From contig ML996689.1 in NCBI GenBank assembly GCA_010356995.1, positions 895,228 to 959,227 of the forward strand: DNA of 64,000 nucleotides, read 5' to 3'. The position numbers and the translations under genes were made by a program. Below the pieces are notes generated by a model. It did not search any database. It saw nothing but the letters and a program-made list of their open reading frames with translations, and was not told the DNA's origin. The stretch comes from Trichodelitschia bisporula. Taxonomy: Eukaryota > Ascomycota > Dothideomycetes > Phaeotrichales > Phaeotrichaceae. Positions 28,965 to 43,226 of this stretch are shown piece after piece (position 1 is the stretch's first letter; every line of letters begins with the position of its first letter).

Positions 28965-30636
28965 CTACACCCCAAAAACCTCCCCATGCCACCAAACCCC
29001 CCTCCCCCTCCTAACCCACCGTCCCACCTCCCCCCTAACCCCGCGCGCCATCCCCACCGGCCCACAAACCACAACCGCAACCCTGCCGACATACCCCGCA
29101 AACACCTCATCCACAACCTCGCGCCACACCGGCCGTCCCCGTCTAACCAGCACTCCCTCCCCCAACCCCGCCCCCGCGCTCTGCATCTCAACCCCCTCCC
29201 TCCCCTCCCCACTCCCCGTGATAAAAACTTCAACGTCACCTTCTACCTTCTCGGTACCAAACGCCCACGCTACCTCTGCGCCAGACCTCGCAACCCACAC
29301 TAGTCTCGCGCCCTCCCCTCCCCTCGCCGCTAGAACGGAGCGCCACACCGGCGCAATGAACGTCCCGCCCACACCCCCGGCGACAAGCAACACCCTGTCG
29401 AACCCGCGCCAATCGGGCATCCACCGGCCCGCACCATACGGACCTTCAAGCGTGACGTACACCTTCCCCGGCGCAGCGGCGAGGTGCTTCGTCGCGCCGC
29501 GGAGCGGACGGATGATGAGGTCGAGGGAGGGGGAGCCCGGGTTCGAGGCGATGGTGAAGGGGTTGGCGCTCAGACCAGCCCAGCTTGCGGGTGCGGCGCG
29601 GGCCGGGCCGCGGAGGAAAATGTGTTGCCCGGCTTGCCAGGTGCTTTCGGGCGCGGGGGTGGAGATCTTGAGGAGGGAGGTTCCCGGAAGGGTTGTGAGG
29701 GTCGCGGGGACGGTGCGGCTGGCCAGGAACCGGAGAATGGTGTGGGTGGTGAATATGAGGGCGCATTCGGCGATGTACGGGCGGATGTGGCTGACGTGGA
29801 ACCAGGCCAGCGGGAGGATGGCGCAGGCGACGGCGATGTGCACGCGGTAGAAGAGGGTGTAAGACACGTTGCGGAGGGGGCGGAGGGCGGTTGTGCCCAG
29901 CAAGGTCAGGAGGGTGATGAGGGTGAGCCCGAGGGCGACGTCGGCGTCCTTGATGCGCTTGGCGAGGAGACTGGAGCGGAGGTAGAAGTTTAGGTAGAAG
30001 GAAGCGTGGAGGGTGAGGAGGATCTGGATCAGCCTCCCCAGGACCTGGTGGGTTTCCAGGAGTTGCTCGTGGGAGAGGCGGGTGAGGAGCTGGAGGGGGG
30101 AGAGGGGGGATTTTAGCGAGAGGAGGTAGTGGAGGGGGAGTTGGGAGGCGCCGATGATGGCGAAGCGTTTTGTTAGGTGGAGGTAGTCTGACTGGGTTAG
30201 CACATGTCGTTGGGCTCGATATCACCACCAGCTACGCTCATCACGAGGCTAACTCACCACCATGTGTCTCCCTAACACACAACCACCCCAACCAAGCCCC
30301 CCACCCCACCCCCAAAACCCACTCCCCCCTCTTCCCCCACCCCTCCCTCACATCATCCCCGCACCACCACTCCGCCCTCCTCACCCAAGCCTTCGCTTTG
30401 CGCGCCCAATTGCCCTCCTCTTCACCCTCATGCTTCAAATACGGCGAACTCGGCCGACTCTCCTCATCGCCCCTCCCCCAGCGCGATCGAAACCAGCGCA
30501 CAAGGAAGAAGCCCTGTAAAAGCGCGACAACGACTACGGCCGAGAGCTGCGCGACCGTGGCGTGGAAATCGAGCGCCGAGCGCCGAGCCGCCAGGCCCGC
30601 GGCATCGGGGAAGATGAAGTGGAAGCCGAAAGCCAT
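28965..30636 (-). CDS. Ferric reductase / NADPH oxidase-like membrane flavoprotein (AIM14/FRE type)
   Basis: Exon 1 is 30636-30258 and exon 2 is 30187-28965; the 70-nt intron (GTGAGT donor, CTAAC branch, CAGTCAG acceptor) joins them in phase, giving 533 residues. An N-terminal helix (about 22-45) is followed by a charged loop, then a ferric-reductase membrane domain with His residues suited to bind haem (LLETHQVLGR, LTLHASFYL, YRVHIAVAC, WFHVSHIRPY). The FAD-binding motif is present as NPFTIAS (canonical H-P-F-T variant), followed by a Gly-rich NAD(P)H-binding segment VAGGVGGTFIAPVWRS and a C-terminal CGPVGM. Size and order fit yeast AIM14/YNO1-like proteins; whether it reduces iron or makes superoxide cannot be told. 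Third-position skew flips from C to G along the gene. Confidence 0.85.
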
Positions 30637-31325
30637 GATAGTGCGCAGCTGCGTGCCGGGGACGTGACGTGCCGTGTGAACAACTACCGTAGGGCTAGCG
30701 CGAACCCCGTCCGAGCGGCGGAGACCACGACCTCGGGAACGTCGACAAAAAAAAAAGGTTGAGGCCCGTCCACAACGCGCAGGGGGGTTGTACAACCTCA
30801 AACAAGGCCGTCCGTCGCAACAAGCTTGTAAAAAGAACGACGTCGCGAAAGTTGAAGCCGTGCAAAAGGCGTGCAGAAAGCTTGCTGCGGGTCCCCGAGA
30901 TTTAAGGGTGCGGCGGAGGATAAGCAAAGCTCCGCGTTAAGCCTTACCTCTGTGCTTAGAAGTTGATCCATCGGAAGCCTTCCGCTCCTTGTCCACACGT
31001 AGCGCAGTAAGCCCCTGATGACAAAGCTCACGGGATACTACCCCCGCTTCCTCCTTACCCCCATCCTCAGCCTCACCTCCATCACAGCTTCCATCCTAGC
31101 AACCAATAGGCACCGTTCCACCCGCTTATTACGAAAGACAGCTTGTGGCGCATACCCCTCTCCCCGTGGCGCAGTGCCCGTTTTATTCATGCACAAGGCA
31201 CTCCTAGCGCCCGGCGCCGCGCGGGCGATATCCCGGAAGTTGGACGCCTTGCCCGCTGACGACCCCTCCGCATCTCGCGCTGTCCCACGATCCAAGGTTC
31301 CGAACTTCTGAGCCCTCCGGAGCAC
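30637..31325. other. Divergent promoter region, reductase and nucleoside hydrolase
   Basis: 689 bp between genes read in opposite directions. Contains an A10 run at 30750-30760 and C/T-rich leader sequence from 31030 to 31320. Open frames here lack supporting features. Confidence 0.45.
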
Positions 31326-32957
31326 ATGGAATCAATCACCGGTCACGACGTCGCCAACGCGAATGCACGAGAGGCAGCGTTGCGGCTCTGGAACCCTGGT
31401 CCCGGTGTTACTCCCGTTCCTCTCTGGCTGGACTGTGACACAGGTACGTGGACCCCTCTTTGGTAAACCCCAGATGTGCTTCTTTGGCCCCCATTGCACG
31501 ACCTCCAAACACGTCCTCATTACCCGCTAACATCTCCAGGCCATGATGTACAACCCCACGTCCCGGTTCCCCACCTCAGCCTAACCCCGCATAGGATGCC
31601 TTCGCCATTCTCCTCGCCGCATGTAGCCCCGCAGCATGTCTACTAGGAGTAAGCACCGTCCACGGCAATGCCTCGCTGGACGACACGACGAAAAACACCT
31701 GCAGCGTCCTACGCGCCATCGGACGGCCCGACGTGCCCGTGTTCCCTGGTGCTGTGAAGCCGCTGTGCCGCGATCCGGTGCACGCAGAGTCTATCCATGG
31801 TGCGCCTGCCTGCCTTGCACGACTCCCTGGATTTTATGCATTTTGAGAGCTGCTGATATGAGCAGGCGCATCCGGCTTGGATGGCACGACGTTGCTCCCC
31901 GACCCAGGGGAGATCCCGCCCATGGGCGACAACCTGGCCGTGAATGCCATGTACACTGCTTTAAAAGACACCCCTCCGCAAACGGCATGGCTCATAACGA
32001 CGGGAACTTTGACCAACGCTGCGCTGTTCTTCGCCATGTACCCGTCTATGATCGAGCACCTCGCGGGCTTGAGCATCATGGGTGGCGTGGTAGGCGGCTT
32101 CTTCACGCACGCGCCGCTGGGGAAGCTCAGCGAGCGTGTTGAGCTGTCGGAGAAGCTACACAAAGAGTTCCCCACCTGGTTGTCAGGAGATTCGGTTATG
32201 ACGACCGAGGAGCTGGGAGCGCATTTCCGCGGACTGGGACTTCTTAAGGACCAAGGCGTTGCTGATGACAAGTTGTTCAACGTGCTTGACAAGGCGAAAG
32301 AGTCATTCGGAAATTGGTCGCCGTATGCCGAATTCAATGTGCGTAACTGCCGTGTTGATGCCGACCTGCGTTCCTGAGCTGACGGGAAGTAGATATTCGT
32401 GAGTCTTAGACACTACTCGTCCGCCCTGATGATGGTTGTCTGATCAAGCAACGTAGTGTGACCCGGAAGCAGCAGCGTCCATTTTCACCATACCCAAGCT
32501 TGCTGCTAAAACGACACTGATTCCGCTAGATGTGACGCATCAAGTGCTGGCCAATCGTACCGTGCTCGACCTACTTCGCTTTGGCTACGAGGGAGACAAG
32601 GGAAAAACGACCGGTCTACGGATCCTCTTCCAGGAAATATGTACCTTCTTCGCAGGCACCTACGACCGTGAGTTTGGAATGGACACCGGCCCGCCGTTGC
32701 ATGACCCTATTGCCGTTGCCGCCGCCATAGTGCCCGAAATCTTTGACGACCTGGACGGCGAGCGCTTCGCGGTGCACGTTGTGCGTGAAGGCGATGCGCA
32801 TGTGGAGCAGTGCGGCCGGACCATAGTGAAACGCGCACCCAAGGGTCAGCCTGGCGTTCGGATTCCGCGCACACTGCACATCCCCGAGTTTTGGCACATG
32901 ATTGATCTGTCACTGGCCGTCGCCGAGAAGAGATCGCCGTGCGTGCTTCCGTCGTAG
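31326..32957 (+). CDS. Inosine-uridine preferring nucleoside hydrolase family protein
   Basis: Six exons: 31326-31443, 31540-31547, 31595-31799, 31866-32338, 32393-32398 and 32457-32957, encoding 436 residues. Exons 2 and 5 are micro-exons of 8 and 6 nt. Exon 2 completes the family signature WLDCDTGHDDAFAILLA (residues 34-50), whose Asp residues bind Ca2+; exon 5 supplies Ile-Phe in YAEFN-IF-CDPEAAA, where homologs have I-x before CDPEAA. Later motifs include GNASLDDTTKN, TTGTLTNAAL and GPPLHDPIAV with the C-terminal His-Asp of the active site. The enzyme would hydrolyse ribonucleosides to base and ribose in purine/pyrimidine salvage. No signal peptide. All introns have GT-AG ends (47-96 nt). 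Confidence 0.92.
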
Positions 32958-34509
32958 CTTTAATGGCCTCTGAACTGCCGGCCTGCTTGGGTTGCGTTGG
33001 AGAGTGGAGAGCGCCGGCTGCACTAGGTATTGCCTATGGGGACGATTGGAGCGGAGGGAGTAATAGACAAACACTCGTGCTACCCGGAAGTTTATGGAAT
33101 ATCGAGACGTGGCAATGCAGTTTCGCGGAAGAATTGAGTCGGCTTGGCGTTGCTCATGCGCTTTTCATGCCGTGCTCCCTCTGCTCGGCTGGACGACAAG
33201 AGGCATGAATGCATCAATTGACGCGAGAGCATGTTGTGTTTCGTCAAAAAAACAAAGTGTGATGGCATGCCATGCGGGAAGTGGTCTGAGCTCTTGCCGG
33301 TAGATACCTAGCAACGCCCGGAGAAGTCAACGCGGGCGAGGGGGCGTGCTCTAATTTTGAGGCGTTGCCAGGAAGAAATGAAGCATAAAAGGATGAAGCG
33401 TGCAGAATGGAAGAAGAGGTGGCGTGGAGGTGAAGATGAAGAGATGAGAGTTCGCGATGTCTCAAACTCTCCGTCATCAATCTCGTCATCGTCCTCAGCC
33501 TTGAACCTGTCGTACCTTCCCCTCCCCTCACATCGCGCCTTCTTATTCAAGTCAAGGCGAAGAGAAGGCGCGACTCCGTGTCGCATTCAGCCAATGACAC
33601 GCCTGGGTCGCCCGTAGCCTGAAGTGGTTAAGCTTGGGGCATAAAACGACCAATGAGCACTTTGTAACCCCTGTCACTTCTTCAGCCACCCACCAACGGG
33701 GGGCCCAGGGAGTGGGAGGAAGGAGCGAAACAGAAGCAACAGCGAGAGAGGAGAGAGAGAAGGCAGCTGCGACTTGCATCTTGCCTGTGAGAAAGACAAA
33801 CCAGCTCTTCAACTTCTTTCCCTTCGTTTTCGCGACTCTCGTTTTTTCTCCGTCTCTCATGCCGAAAGCTTGACTGCACTGTGTGTATTCTTTTTCTTGT
33901 CTTTTGCATCTCGAAACACAGGCAACCCTCTCCCCCAGGATTCCTCTTCTTCTTCTGCTTCTTCTTCTTCTTCTCTTCTTATCCCTCCCTTGTGCCGAGC
34001 ACGCTCCGACATTAGAAAGTACTTCCCCGTCGCGTTCTTTCGCCTCGCCCACCAGCTGTGCAGCAAGTCCCGTCCCGCTCGCCGTGTGACGACCTGCATC
34101 CCGCTACTCCGCCCCCCTCTTTCTCCTCCCCAGACCGGGTCGTCAAACAAGAAGCCTAGATACCGCTCTAGCAATCGTTAGGGCTAGATTCGCAACAAGC
34201 CGCTATCCAACTGTTCAATTGCCCTCGACATTCGGACTACACAACTCCATGAGGTCGAACTGAAATCCCCTGGGATTGTCGCCGATCATACCCCGTCGCC
34301 TGCACTTCGGTCCCAACCACCGCCGTTGGACACGCCCGCCCCTTGAATCGCGCGATCTCGATCACACTCTTTAAGAGAACAACGACTTCGGCGTCCCTTC
34401 GGCGGGTTGGGGGAGACAGAAGTGCTTCGACGTCGGTACGCGACAAAACCTCAACCGAGTGCTCCTCGACGGAGACTGTCAGTTCTGCAAGTGTTCTTGA
34501 TCAGCAAGC
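32958..34509. other. 1.5-kb spacer and long TeaR leader
   Basis: Nucleoside hydrolase 3' flank, then sequence with a long CT-rich stretch probably belonging to the TeaR-like gene's 5' leader. No other gene supported. Confidence 0.45.
33944..33980 (+). repeat. Interrupted (TTC)n microsatellite
   Basis: About a dozen TTC/CTT steps with one GCT interruption, in the CT-rich region upstream of the TeaR-like gene. Confidence 0.8.
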
Positions 34510-36284
34510 ATGGCCACTATCTCGGCTACCCAGGCTATCCGCACACTTACCCCTCCCAGCAGCTCCCATGGGGGTCGGGGAGGTTGGGACTACGCCGTTC
34601 CAAACAACGAGGTTTGTTTGCGACTTTCCTTTGCTGCCAGCTCTGTCTAGACGCTTGCTAACCAACCGCTTCGCAGAACTTGGTCATGGGCGACAAGGCA
34701 CACTCGAGCATGGAGCCCGTTGCCAGACTCCCTCACGGTCTTCGTCAACCCTTTACCCACCAACCCAACGGCTTCTCCAAAACTTCACCACCACGCTCCG
34801 ACACGTTTGACTCTCAACTCTCCCGTACCACCTCCGAGGGTGACCTCTTGGCCCCATCACACACCAAGAACCTCTCGCGGAAGCACAGCGACATCAGCAA
34901 TGCCAGCGCCCAGGACAGTCTCTTCGACCCGTACAAGGCGGATCCTGCGACCAAGATGATCGGTCCGCGCGAGAATCCCAGCAAGCGCAAGCAAGCGAAC
35001 GGCGTCAAGACAACGCCCGAGGAGGACGCAAACAACTGGATACACCGCGACAAGCTGGCCCAGATTGAGAGCCGTGAACTTATAGAAGCAGGCTTCCGCG
35101 TGCCAGCGCGCGTGACAAGCTCGGGGCCCAAGTCTGCTGGCAGCTCCCTGCACAAGGCGGACCAGAGCATCGACCGCACCACCGACGCGCCTGCTTACAG
35201 TGAACCTATTGGCCCGAAGCGTGAAGATAAGCGGCAGCGCACCGTATCACCCATCCCCGGTGAGTACGGGGACGAGCCGGTCATAGAGTTCGAGCTGCGC
35301 ACCCCGGAGGAAGTTGCAGCGGAGCAGGAAGCTCGCAGTCCCTACTTCTGTTTACCACCTGCACGCGGCGCCGGCTCGCGTATTCCAATCGCAAAGCAGA
35401 GCCCTGTGCCTGTGCCTTCTACCTTCATCGAGCGCGACTCACCCCTGCCGCGCAGCCGAAACACAAGCGGGACTTGGACTGGTATAGATGGGCGTCCGCG
35501 AGGTAACAGCGTCGGCAGCCAAGTGCTGCTAGATGATGATGAGGCTTTGCGACCACATACACCGGTACGCCATAGCTCTGCAAGTGAGAAGCAGTCTCCA
35601 CCAAAGTCCAAAGTCCCGTCCAAGATTACGCCTGGCGGTCGTAAGACGGGTGGCGCCCGCAACAGCTCCAACACCAAATCACGCAATTCTTCGCAGCAAG
35701 CTCAGAAGGAGTCGCCAAACCGGCGACCAGGCACCTCATCAGGCATACCCCGCCCCTCGACAGGCCACCGCCCCGAAGGCGAGGCGCCCTGGATAGCGTC
35801 CATGTACAAGCCGGACCCACGTCTCCCGCCCGACCAGCAGATCCTCCCGACGCACGCGAAGCGCATGGCGCAAGAACAGTGGGAGAAAGAAGGCAAGGTT
35901 GGCTCTTTGTACGACCGGGAGTTTCGGTTGCTCAACACTGAAGATTTCACGCGACCCGAGCCGAAGAGCCTCAAGGACATGCCGCCACCGCCGGAGCAAG
36001 AGGAGCGGACCAAGACCACAACGGTTACGGCGAAACAACTCCAGCCGTCTCCAATGGCGAGTCCAAGGTCTGCATCTAGCGGACGGCCAGGAACCCGTGA
36101 TACAGAGCACGGCGGCTACAGAACTATGCCTACGATACACAAGTCGACGCCGACACCAACTCGACCCTCATCACCGAAGGAGGCACCGGTAGTGGAGGCA
36201 CATGATCGGTCGAAGACGCCGCCCGAGGAAAAGGAGAACAAAAAGGAGAAGCAAGGCTTGTGCGGGTGCTGCATCATCATGTAG
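34510..36284 (+). CDS. TeaR/Mod5-like prenylated cell-end marker protein
   Basis: The main exon is certain from the ATG at 34686 to the TAG at 36284 (532 residues). It is largely disordered, Ser/Pro/Arg-rich, with conserved-looking blocks NNWIHRDKLAQIESRELI, PWIASMYKPDPRLPPDQQ and KRMAQEQWEKEGKVGSLYDR, and ends GLCGCCIIM: a CaaX box (CIIM) for prenylation preceded by cysteines suited to palmitoylation. This is the layout of Aspergillus TeaR and fission yeast Mod5, which anchor the microtubule-delivered cell-end marker TeaA/Tea1 to the tip membrane. A good upstream exon, 34510-34611, begins MATISATQAIRTLTPPSSSH; joined to the acceptor at 34675 it goes out of frame, but joined to GACAAG at 34697 it stays in frame. 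The start is therefore open. Confidence 0.8.
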
Positions 36285-39022
36285 TAGCGCCTGACTGTCC
36301 TTTCTCTCTACTCTCCACCCTGCTCCGTGCGCTTCAACGCCAGCGTGTATCTGTCTCCCTCTAACGACCTTACTGCATTATCACTATCTTCGACTGTGTT
36401 CTGATTATGTCTCTCTAGCGGGATTGGGGGGTGTTTGACGGATGTTTCCTCATTTCGATGTCCATCTCCCGCCAACCAGCTCCATTCCTGCACCACACTC
36501 ACGTCCGCCCACCTACTGCGACACTTTCCCTTCGGCGTTTTCGGGCATGTAGGGAATTGCCTACCTTTTTTCCGTGCACATCTTGCGCAAGCAGCCTGTC
36601 TGGCATCGAGCATGGGAGGCAAGTGTACTTGTTGACTAGCGTACAGCCAGCTTATTCTTCTTGCTGTCTTTATATTTCATGGTGTCTTATGCTGTTTGTG
36701 TATACTGAGGGGACGGCGTTTCTTGAGTGGCTCTTGATGGGTTGTCTGTTGATATCCAGGTGTGTGATGGGGTGTGGTGCGCCTTCTTTGTGTCTTTGGC
36801 TTCGAGGGGCGGTGTGTGGTATGCGAAGGGAGGGAAGAGATGTGATGGTGCCGGCTGGTGGTGGGGACGATGCTAGAATGGAATGCAATGGGCGCCAGTG
36901 ACGGTGCCGAGAGGGCCTGGGGCTGTAACTAAGTTAGACGTACGTAGACGCCTGTGGCGATTGCAAGATTTTGTGGGTGCTTGACCATGCTGTTTTGCTG
37001 TGCCTGTGTATATCGGCAAGGTAGTGGGGTGAAAGTGACTACGACGGAGGACACAGGGAGCCTTGATATCGGACCACAATTTATATATTCAACCGACCAA
37101 GGCTATGTTCACGCGAGGCTGCGTTCTCTCCGACAAAGCTGACGAGTTCTTACCGCTGAGTCGGCTCTTCCTATCATACCGAAGCAGAATTCGGTATGGA
37201 GCAAGCAGTTCCCATAACACGCACTCCTCTCAACCCAAGAAAACGCTCGGCCCCTCCACCAACGTCACTCCTCCCACAGACGCGTAACGCGCAGACGCGG
37301 ATATGCGTGGCTTGCGCGTGGCGCGCGGGCCTGTGCGCACTTTTGTGGCTGGGCGCGGGATGGGCTGACGTCGGGGGGTTGGCGGGGTAGGTGGGGGGTA
37401 GGGCTGCGGATGAATCACCTTTGTATCGCCATGTATATTCGTGTTCTGGTTTCACAGTTAACTCGATGTCTGGATTTAGGATGCGAGTCACAGGATGAGT
37501 GGGTGGCTTTTGACGGTTTGGGACGCCTGGTGGTTCTGGTGTACCAGGTCCTATCTCTGCGGCGCGGCGGCTAAGCGCCGACCCGACGTGCGCGGTGTCC
37601 CGGACTGGAGACCGGAGGGGAGACCGATAGGGACGGCACTGATGGGGACCGACTGTGGGATGATTCACGGCTTCCCGTTTCCAGGAATCAGGATTTTATG
37701 GCGGCTTTAGGTCTCCAGCGTGGCGTGTTGGAGAGTTTTTTCGACTGATAGTCACGTTTGACATGCTGTTTTCGGGTTGGGCATGGAGGAGCAGATCCAG
37801 ATCAGCCGCACCGGAGAGAGGAACCCAGACTTCTCGCTGGGTCGAGCGCGGCGGCGGCACTCAAGCATTCCCTACTAGCTCTTGATTTTTTTTTTTCAAG
37901 CGCCGTTGCCCCGCTGCAACGCGCGAGCGGGCCGGAAAGCGAGCATGAAAGCGACGCTGTTGCTGGGACTACTGCATTGCTTTGCTCTATCTCTCTAGCT
38001 TCGAGTGGCTGGGGGCTGTTCGGTCGGTTGACGGCGAAAAGTAGAAAAAAATTCTGTTGGCAGGGGGTTGCCCGGTTGGCGCGGGGTAGGGAGGGGCAAC
38101 GGAATGTGTAGGTCGGTGGCGATAGGGTTTGGGATTGGGTAGGGGCTGCATTGGAGATGGGACACCGCTTTCGGTGCAAGGTGCGCCGCAGCAGGCTGGT
38201 GGTGAGCATTCGTGGTAGGTTGGGAGTGGCTATGGGCTTTGTTTTTAGGGTTCTTGGGTTCGTACTTTGGGAGTTCGGTCGGAGAGAAGAACTCCCGTTG
38301 GGAGGTGGAGAGACATCAACGCGCAAGCACGGGGTCGATTTTGGATGCTACTGTGGGCGGGAACGAGTACCGTAGTGGACCGGTCGGGCTTCATAGGCGC
38401 GGGGTCAAACTACGTGCCGTTTGGTGAAATTAGGTTACCGGTATCAATGGGTAGACGATTGCTACAAGGCATAGTATTGAATGAATAGGATGAAGCAGCG
38501 ATCCACGATCAATGGACAGCGGCGAGTATCTGCCATGAGCCGAGTGGCTCTCCTCTCTCCTGCTTGCAGGTCTGGAAAACAGTCATCGATTACCCCTCCA
38601 GCCCCTCTCTCCGCTCCTTCTTTTCCTGTAAGAAAGCGCTGTGAAAGACGAGGGTAGTGCACGGACCCTTACCGCACCTGCCTGCTGCACCCAGCCAACC
38701 TACTGGCTTCTAAGCGATTCGCCCTTGGCCCACTCTGCCCTCGCTCGACCTTTTCCCTTTAAATTTCTCCCCTCCCCCTCCACATCCCACCTTTTTCTTG
38801 CTCTTTGTCTTCTCATACCTCAAACCAGCCAGCGTTTGTATCTGAGTGAGTACTTCCCACAACAACCTTCCTCCATCTTCCTGCACCTCGCTCTACTTCC
38901 CTTCATCGCCACCATCACACATCACCTTTGGCCTTGCTTGCTGACTCCATCAAAAAGGAACTCTCCCGCCTTCTCCGTCAACTTAACCACTCGATCCCGC
39001 AAACTTTCTCTCAGCCGTTAAA
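36285..39022. other. 2.7-kb gene-free stretch between TeaR-like gene and TEF1
   Basis: 3' flank of the TeaR-like gene (36285-36700) and the promoter of TEF1. The last 300 bp are strongly C/T-rich (38730-39020), typical of highly expressed fungal housekeeping promoters. A T10 run lies at 37887. No ORF in between has a convincing start, codon use or family. Confidence 0.5.
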
Positions 39023-40853
<1,831 letters not shown>

Positions 40854-41698
40854 ACGTGTGCCTCTGATGATGATGATGAGATGCGTGGGCTGAGTGGTCG
40901 GGTAAACGGGGTGTGTTGTTTCTGCTCGGGTTTTTTGTCTGGGCGTAAACCTTCCTCTGTTATCATAGACCGCAAAAGTCAATGGAGTTTGTGCTGAATC
41001 TTGTCCTCCGTGGTGTTTGTGATGTCTTTGATATCTATGAAGTGCTTGGATGCCGTGAATTCTCGACGGCGCTGTCTGATCCTCTCCACCTCCGCCCTCT
41101 ACCCTCTGATGATCGCCGACCGCCGACCGCTAGCCTCGCACCAGAGTTTAAGCTCCATACTCACCCTGCACATATAGTTCCCCGGAATCCCGCTGATGCT
41201 GTAGGTATATTGTGGCTTGCACCCGGGATCCTGGCACATCGTCGAGGCTACACTCCGCACCGCACTGGTGAGCCAACCACGGACTCCACAAGGACAGGCT
41301 ATGTGATCTCAATTCTCTTGCACCTCCACCGATCTAAAGCCAGATATTAAATCGCTCAGGTGCTTTCGGTACCGCCGCATGATGATCCGCATCGCGCGTA
41401 GGCGTGTGCATTTGAAATGCGGGGAGTAGGGAGGAGTTCTTGGCCCCTGCCGTTATCATCTGCTATGTTCCACGGCTCTTCTACAGATTTTGGTGTGAAG
41501 CTTTAGGCTGTGAAGCGATCGGTATATACGAAACATTGACGCCCGTCGGGTGTGCGGGTAATGGAAGTATGGTGGAGTGTTCATTTGCAGCTTAATCCTT
41601 ACGGACTCAGAGGCCGCAAGGCCGGCTATATGTCCTTTTCTCCTTCCACAGCCTCCTCCCCCCAGATTCTTCACCACCATATCTTACTGCATCCAAAA
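40854..41698. other. Spacer after TEF1
   Basis: TEF1 3' UTR (GATGATGATGATGAGATG at 40866) and the promoter of the SURNod19-like gene, with TATATA at 41523 and a TCTTCACCACCATATC leader before 41699. No gene supported. Confidence 0.5.
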
Positions 41699-43167
41699 AT
41701 GCATCTTCTCCTCCCCCTCCTCGTCTCCTCAGCCTCCGCCGCCGTCCTAGCCCGGCACCCCCAATCCGCGGCCGCTGGAGGTCTATCAAGCCTCTTCTCC
41801 TCCCTCGGCACCAGCCTGCTGAACTCTTTCGCGCCCCCGGCGAAGCCCCTCCGCATCGACGAGGTGAAGCCTAGGATCAAGTCTGAGGCTATAAGGCAGC
41901 TGGTGCGGTATGGGCCGCTGTTTTTGCCGGCGAGTAAGGTACGTGGCTTCCCTGAGTGTATCGCGGTGCTGATGGCGTAGGACGGCGGCGCATCCGTGGG
42001 AGCAAGCCATGAGCATGGCGGTGCTGGGATGGGTGGTATGGCCCCAGCGGCGTCGAAGGGTTCTCCGCCGCCGGGCAACGGTCAAGGCCTCGCGATGGAC
42101 CCAAACGGCACGCCATTTAGCCGGACGCTGGACGGGGGGGTTTGTACGGACTGTACGGTGCTAGCCGCCGCCATTGACATCGTTTTCGCCAACGGGAGTA
42201 GGGCGGATATCGCCAATGGCGTGTATCTGCATCATCTTGTTGCGCAGACGATGGGGAACAGTACTGGCAAGGGGAAAGGGTCGTGGGTGGATGCGTGCCC
42301 GAGGGCGGGGATTACGACGAGTGCGGGGGGCGTGCAGGCTCCGAGTGCGCTGGCGGGGTTGCTTGGGGGGGTGGATCTGGGGAGTGTGGCTTCTGGGGGC
42401 GCGTTTGTTGGGGGTGCGGTAGATGCGTTTGTGGACTGGTTTACCGCGCCCGATGGGAGTGTGAGGAGTGGGTATTTTATTCCGGCGGGGAGTTGGGGGT
42501 TTATGAGTGGGGAGGTTATTAACTACCTGCGGGAGGAGCAGACGGTGTATGTGCAGTTGGATATTGAGTGGGTGAAGGGGAAGTATGGGCGTGATGCGAT
42601 TAAGAGTCCGTTGAATGTTGAGGGTGGGTTGAGGATGTGTTTGGAGGAGGGGCAAGGCTGATGCGCGTAGGCTGCGACTTTACGCACTCGGCGTTTAAGA
42701 ATGGGGGTGATCGTGGGAAGATTACTTCTGCTGACTTTACGGTCAGCAGGGACGTTACGGTGATCTGCCAGCGTACGTTCTACTCGCCCTTCTCTGTTCC
42801 GCATGCTAACTACCCAAGGCGCCCACATGCATGACGGCGGCGAGGCGGTAACGGCCTTCGTCAACGGCAAGCCGATATGTACCTCGCAAGCGACGTATGG
42901 CAGCGCGGGTGCGGAACTCATCGTCAATGGCAAGGCATGGAAGACTATTAGCAAGATGAGCGACTGCTTGGATCCCGTTGAGTTGAAGAAGGGAGACAAG
43001 ATACGTCTCGAGGCAACATATGATAACGTTGCACACCCGCTGTAAGTGCTCCGCGGCTTGCTGTGATCTTAGTCCGGGCTAACAGGAGCAGGAGAGAAAG
43101 CGGTCATGAACAGCAGGGCAATATGGCCTTCATGACGTTCACTGTTGTACCGAAGGATGGTATCTAG
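41699..43167 (+). CDS. Secreted SURNod19-like protein (possible copper protein)
   Basis: Five exons, 41699-41938, 41981-42623, 42671-42772, 42819-43041 and 43086-43167, with introns of 42-47 nt, encode 429 residues. A signal peptide is evident (MHLLLPLLVSSASAAVLA). The C-terminal half carries blocks seen in plant stress-up-regulated Nod19 proteins and related to peptidylglycine monooxygenase-like folds: EGCDFTHSAFKNGGD, RAHMHDGGEAVTAFVNG, SKMSDCLDPVELKKGD and a closing HEQQGNMAFMTFT. The H-M-H and the Met near the end could be copper ligands; this is inference. Three of the junctions fall inside these motifs and restore them exactly, which supports the model. Function in fungi is unknown. tRNA-Val starts 59 bp downstream. 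Confidence 0.78.
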
Positions 43168-43226
43168 GTCGCCTGGCGAATGTGCGGTCTTATGGATCTT
43201 GAGGCAGAAAGGCCTTTCATCAAATT

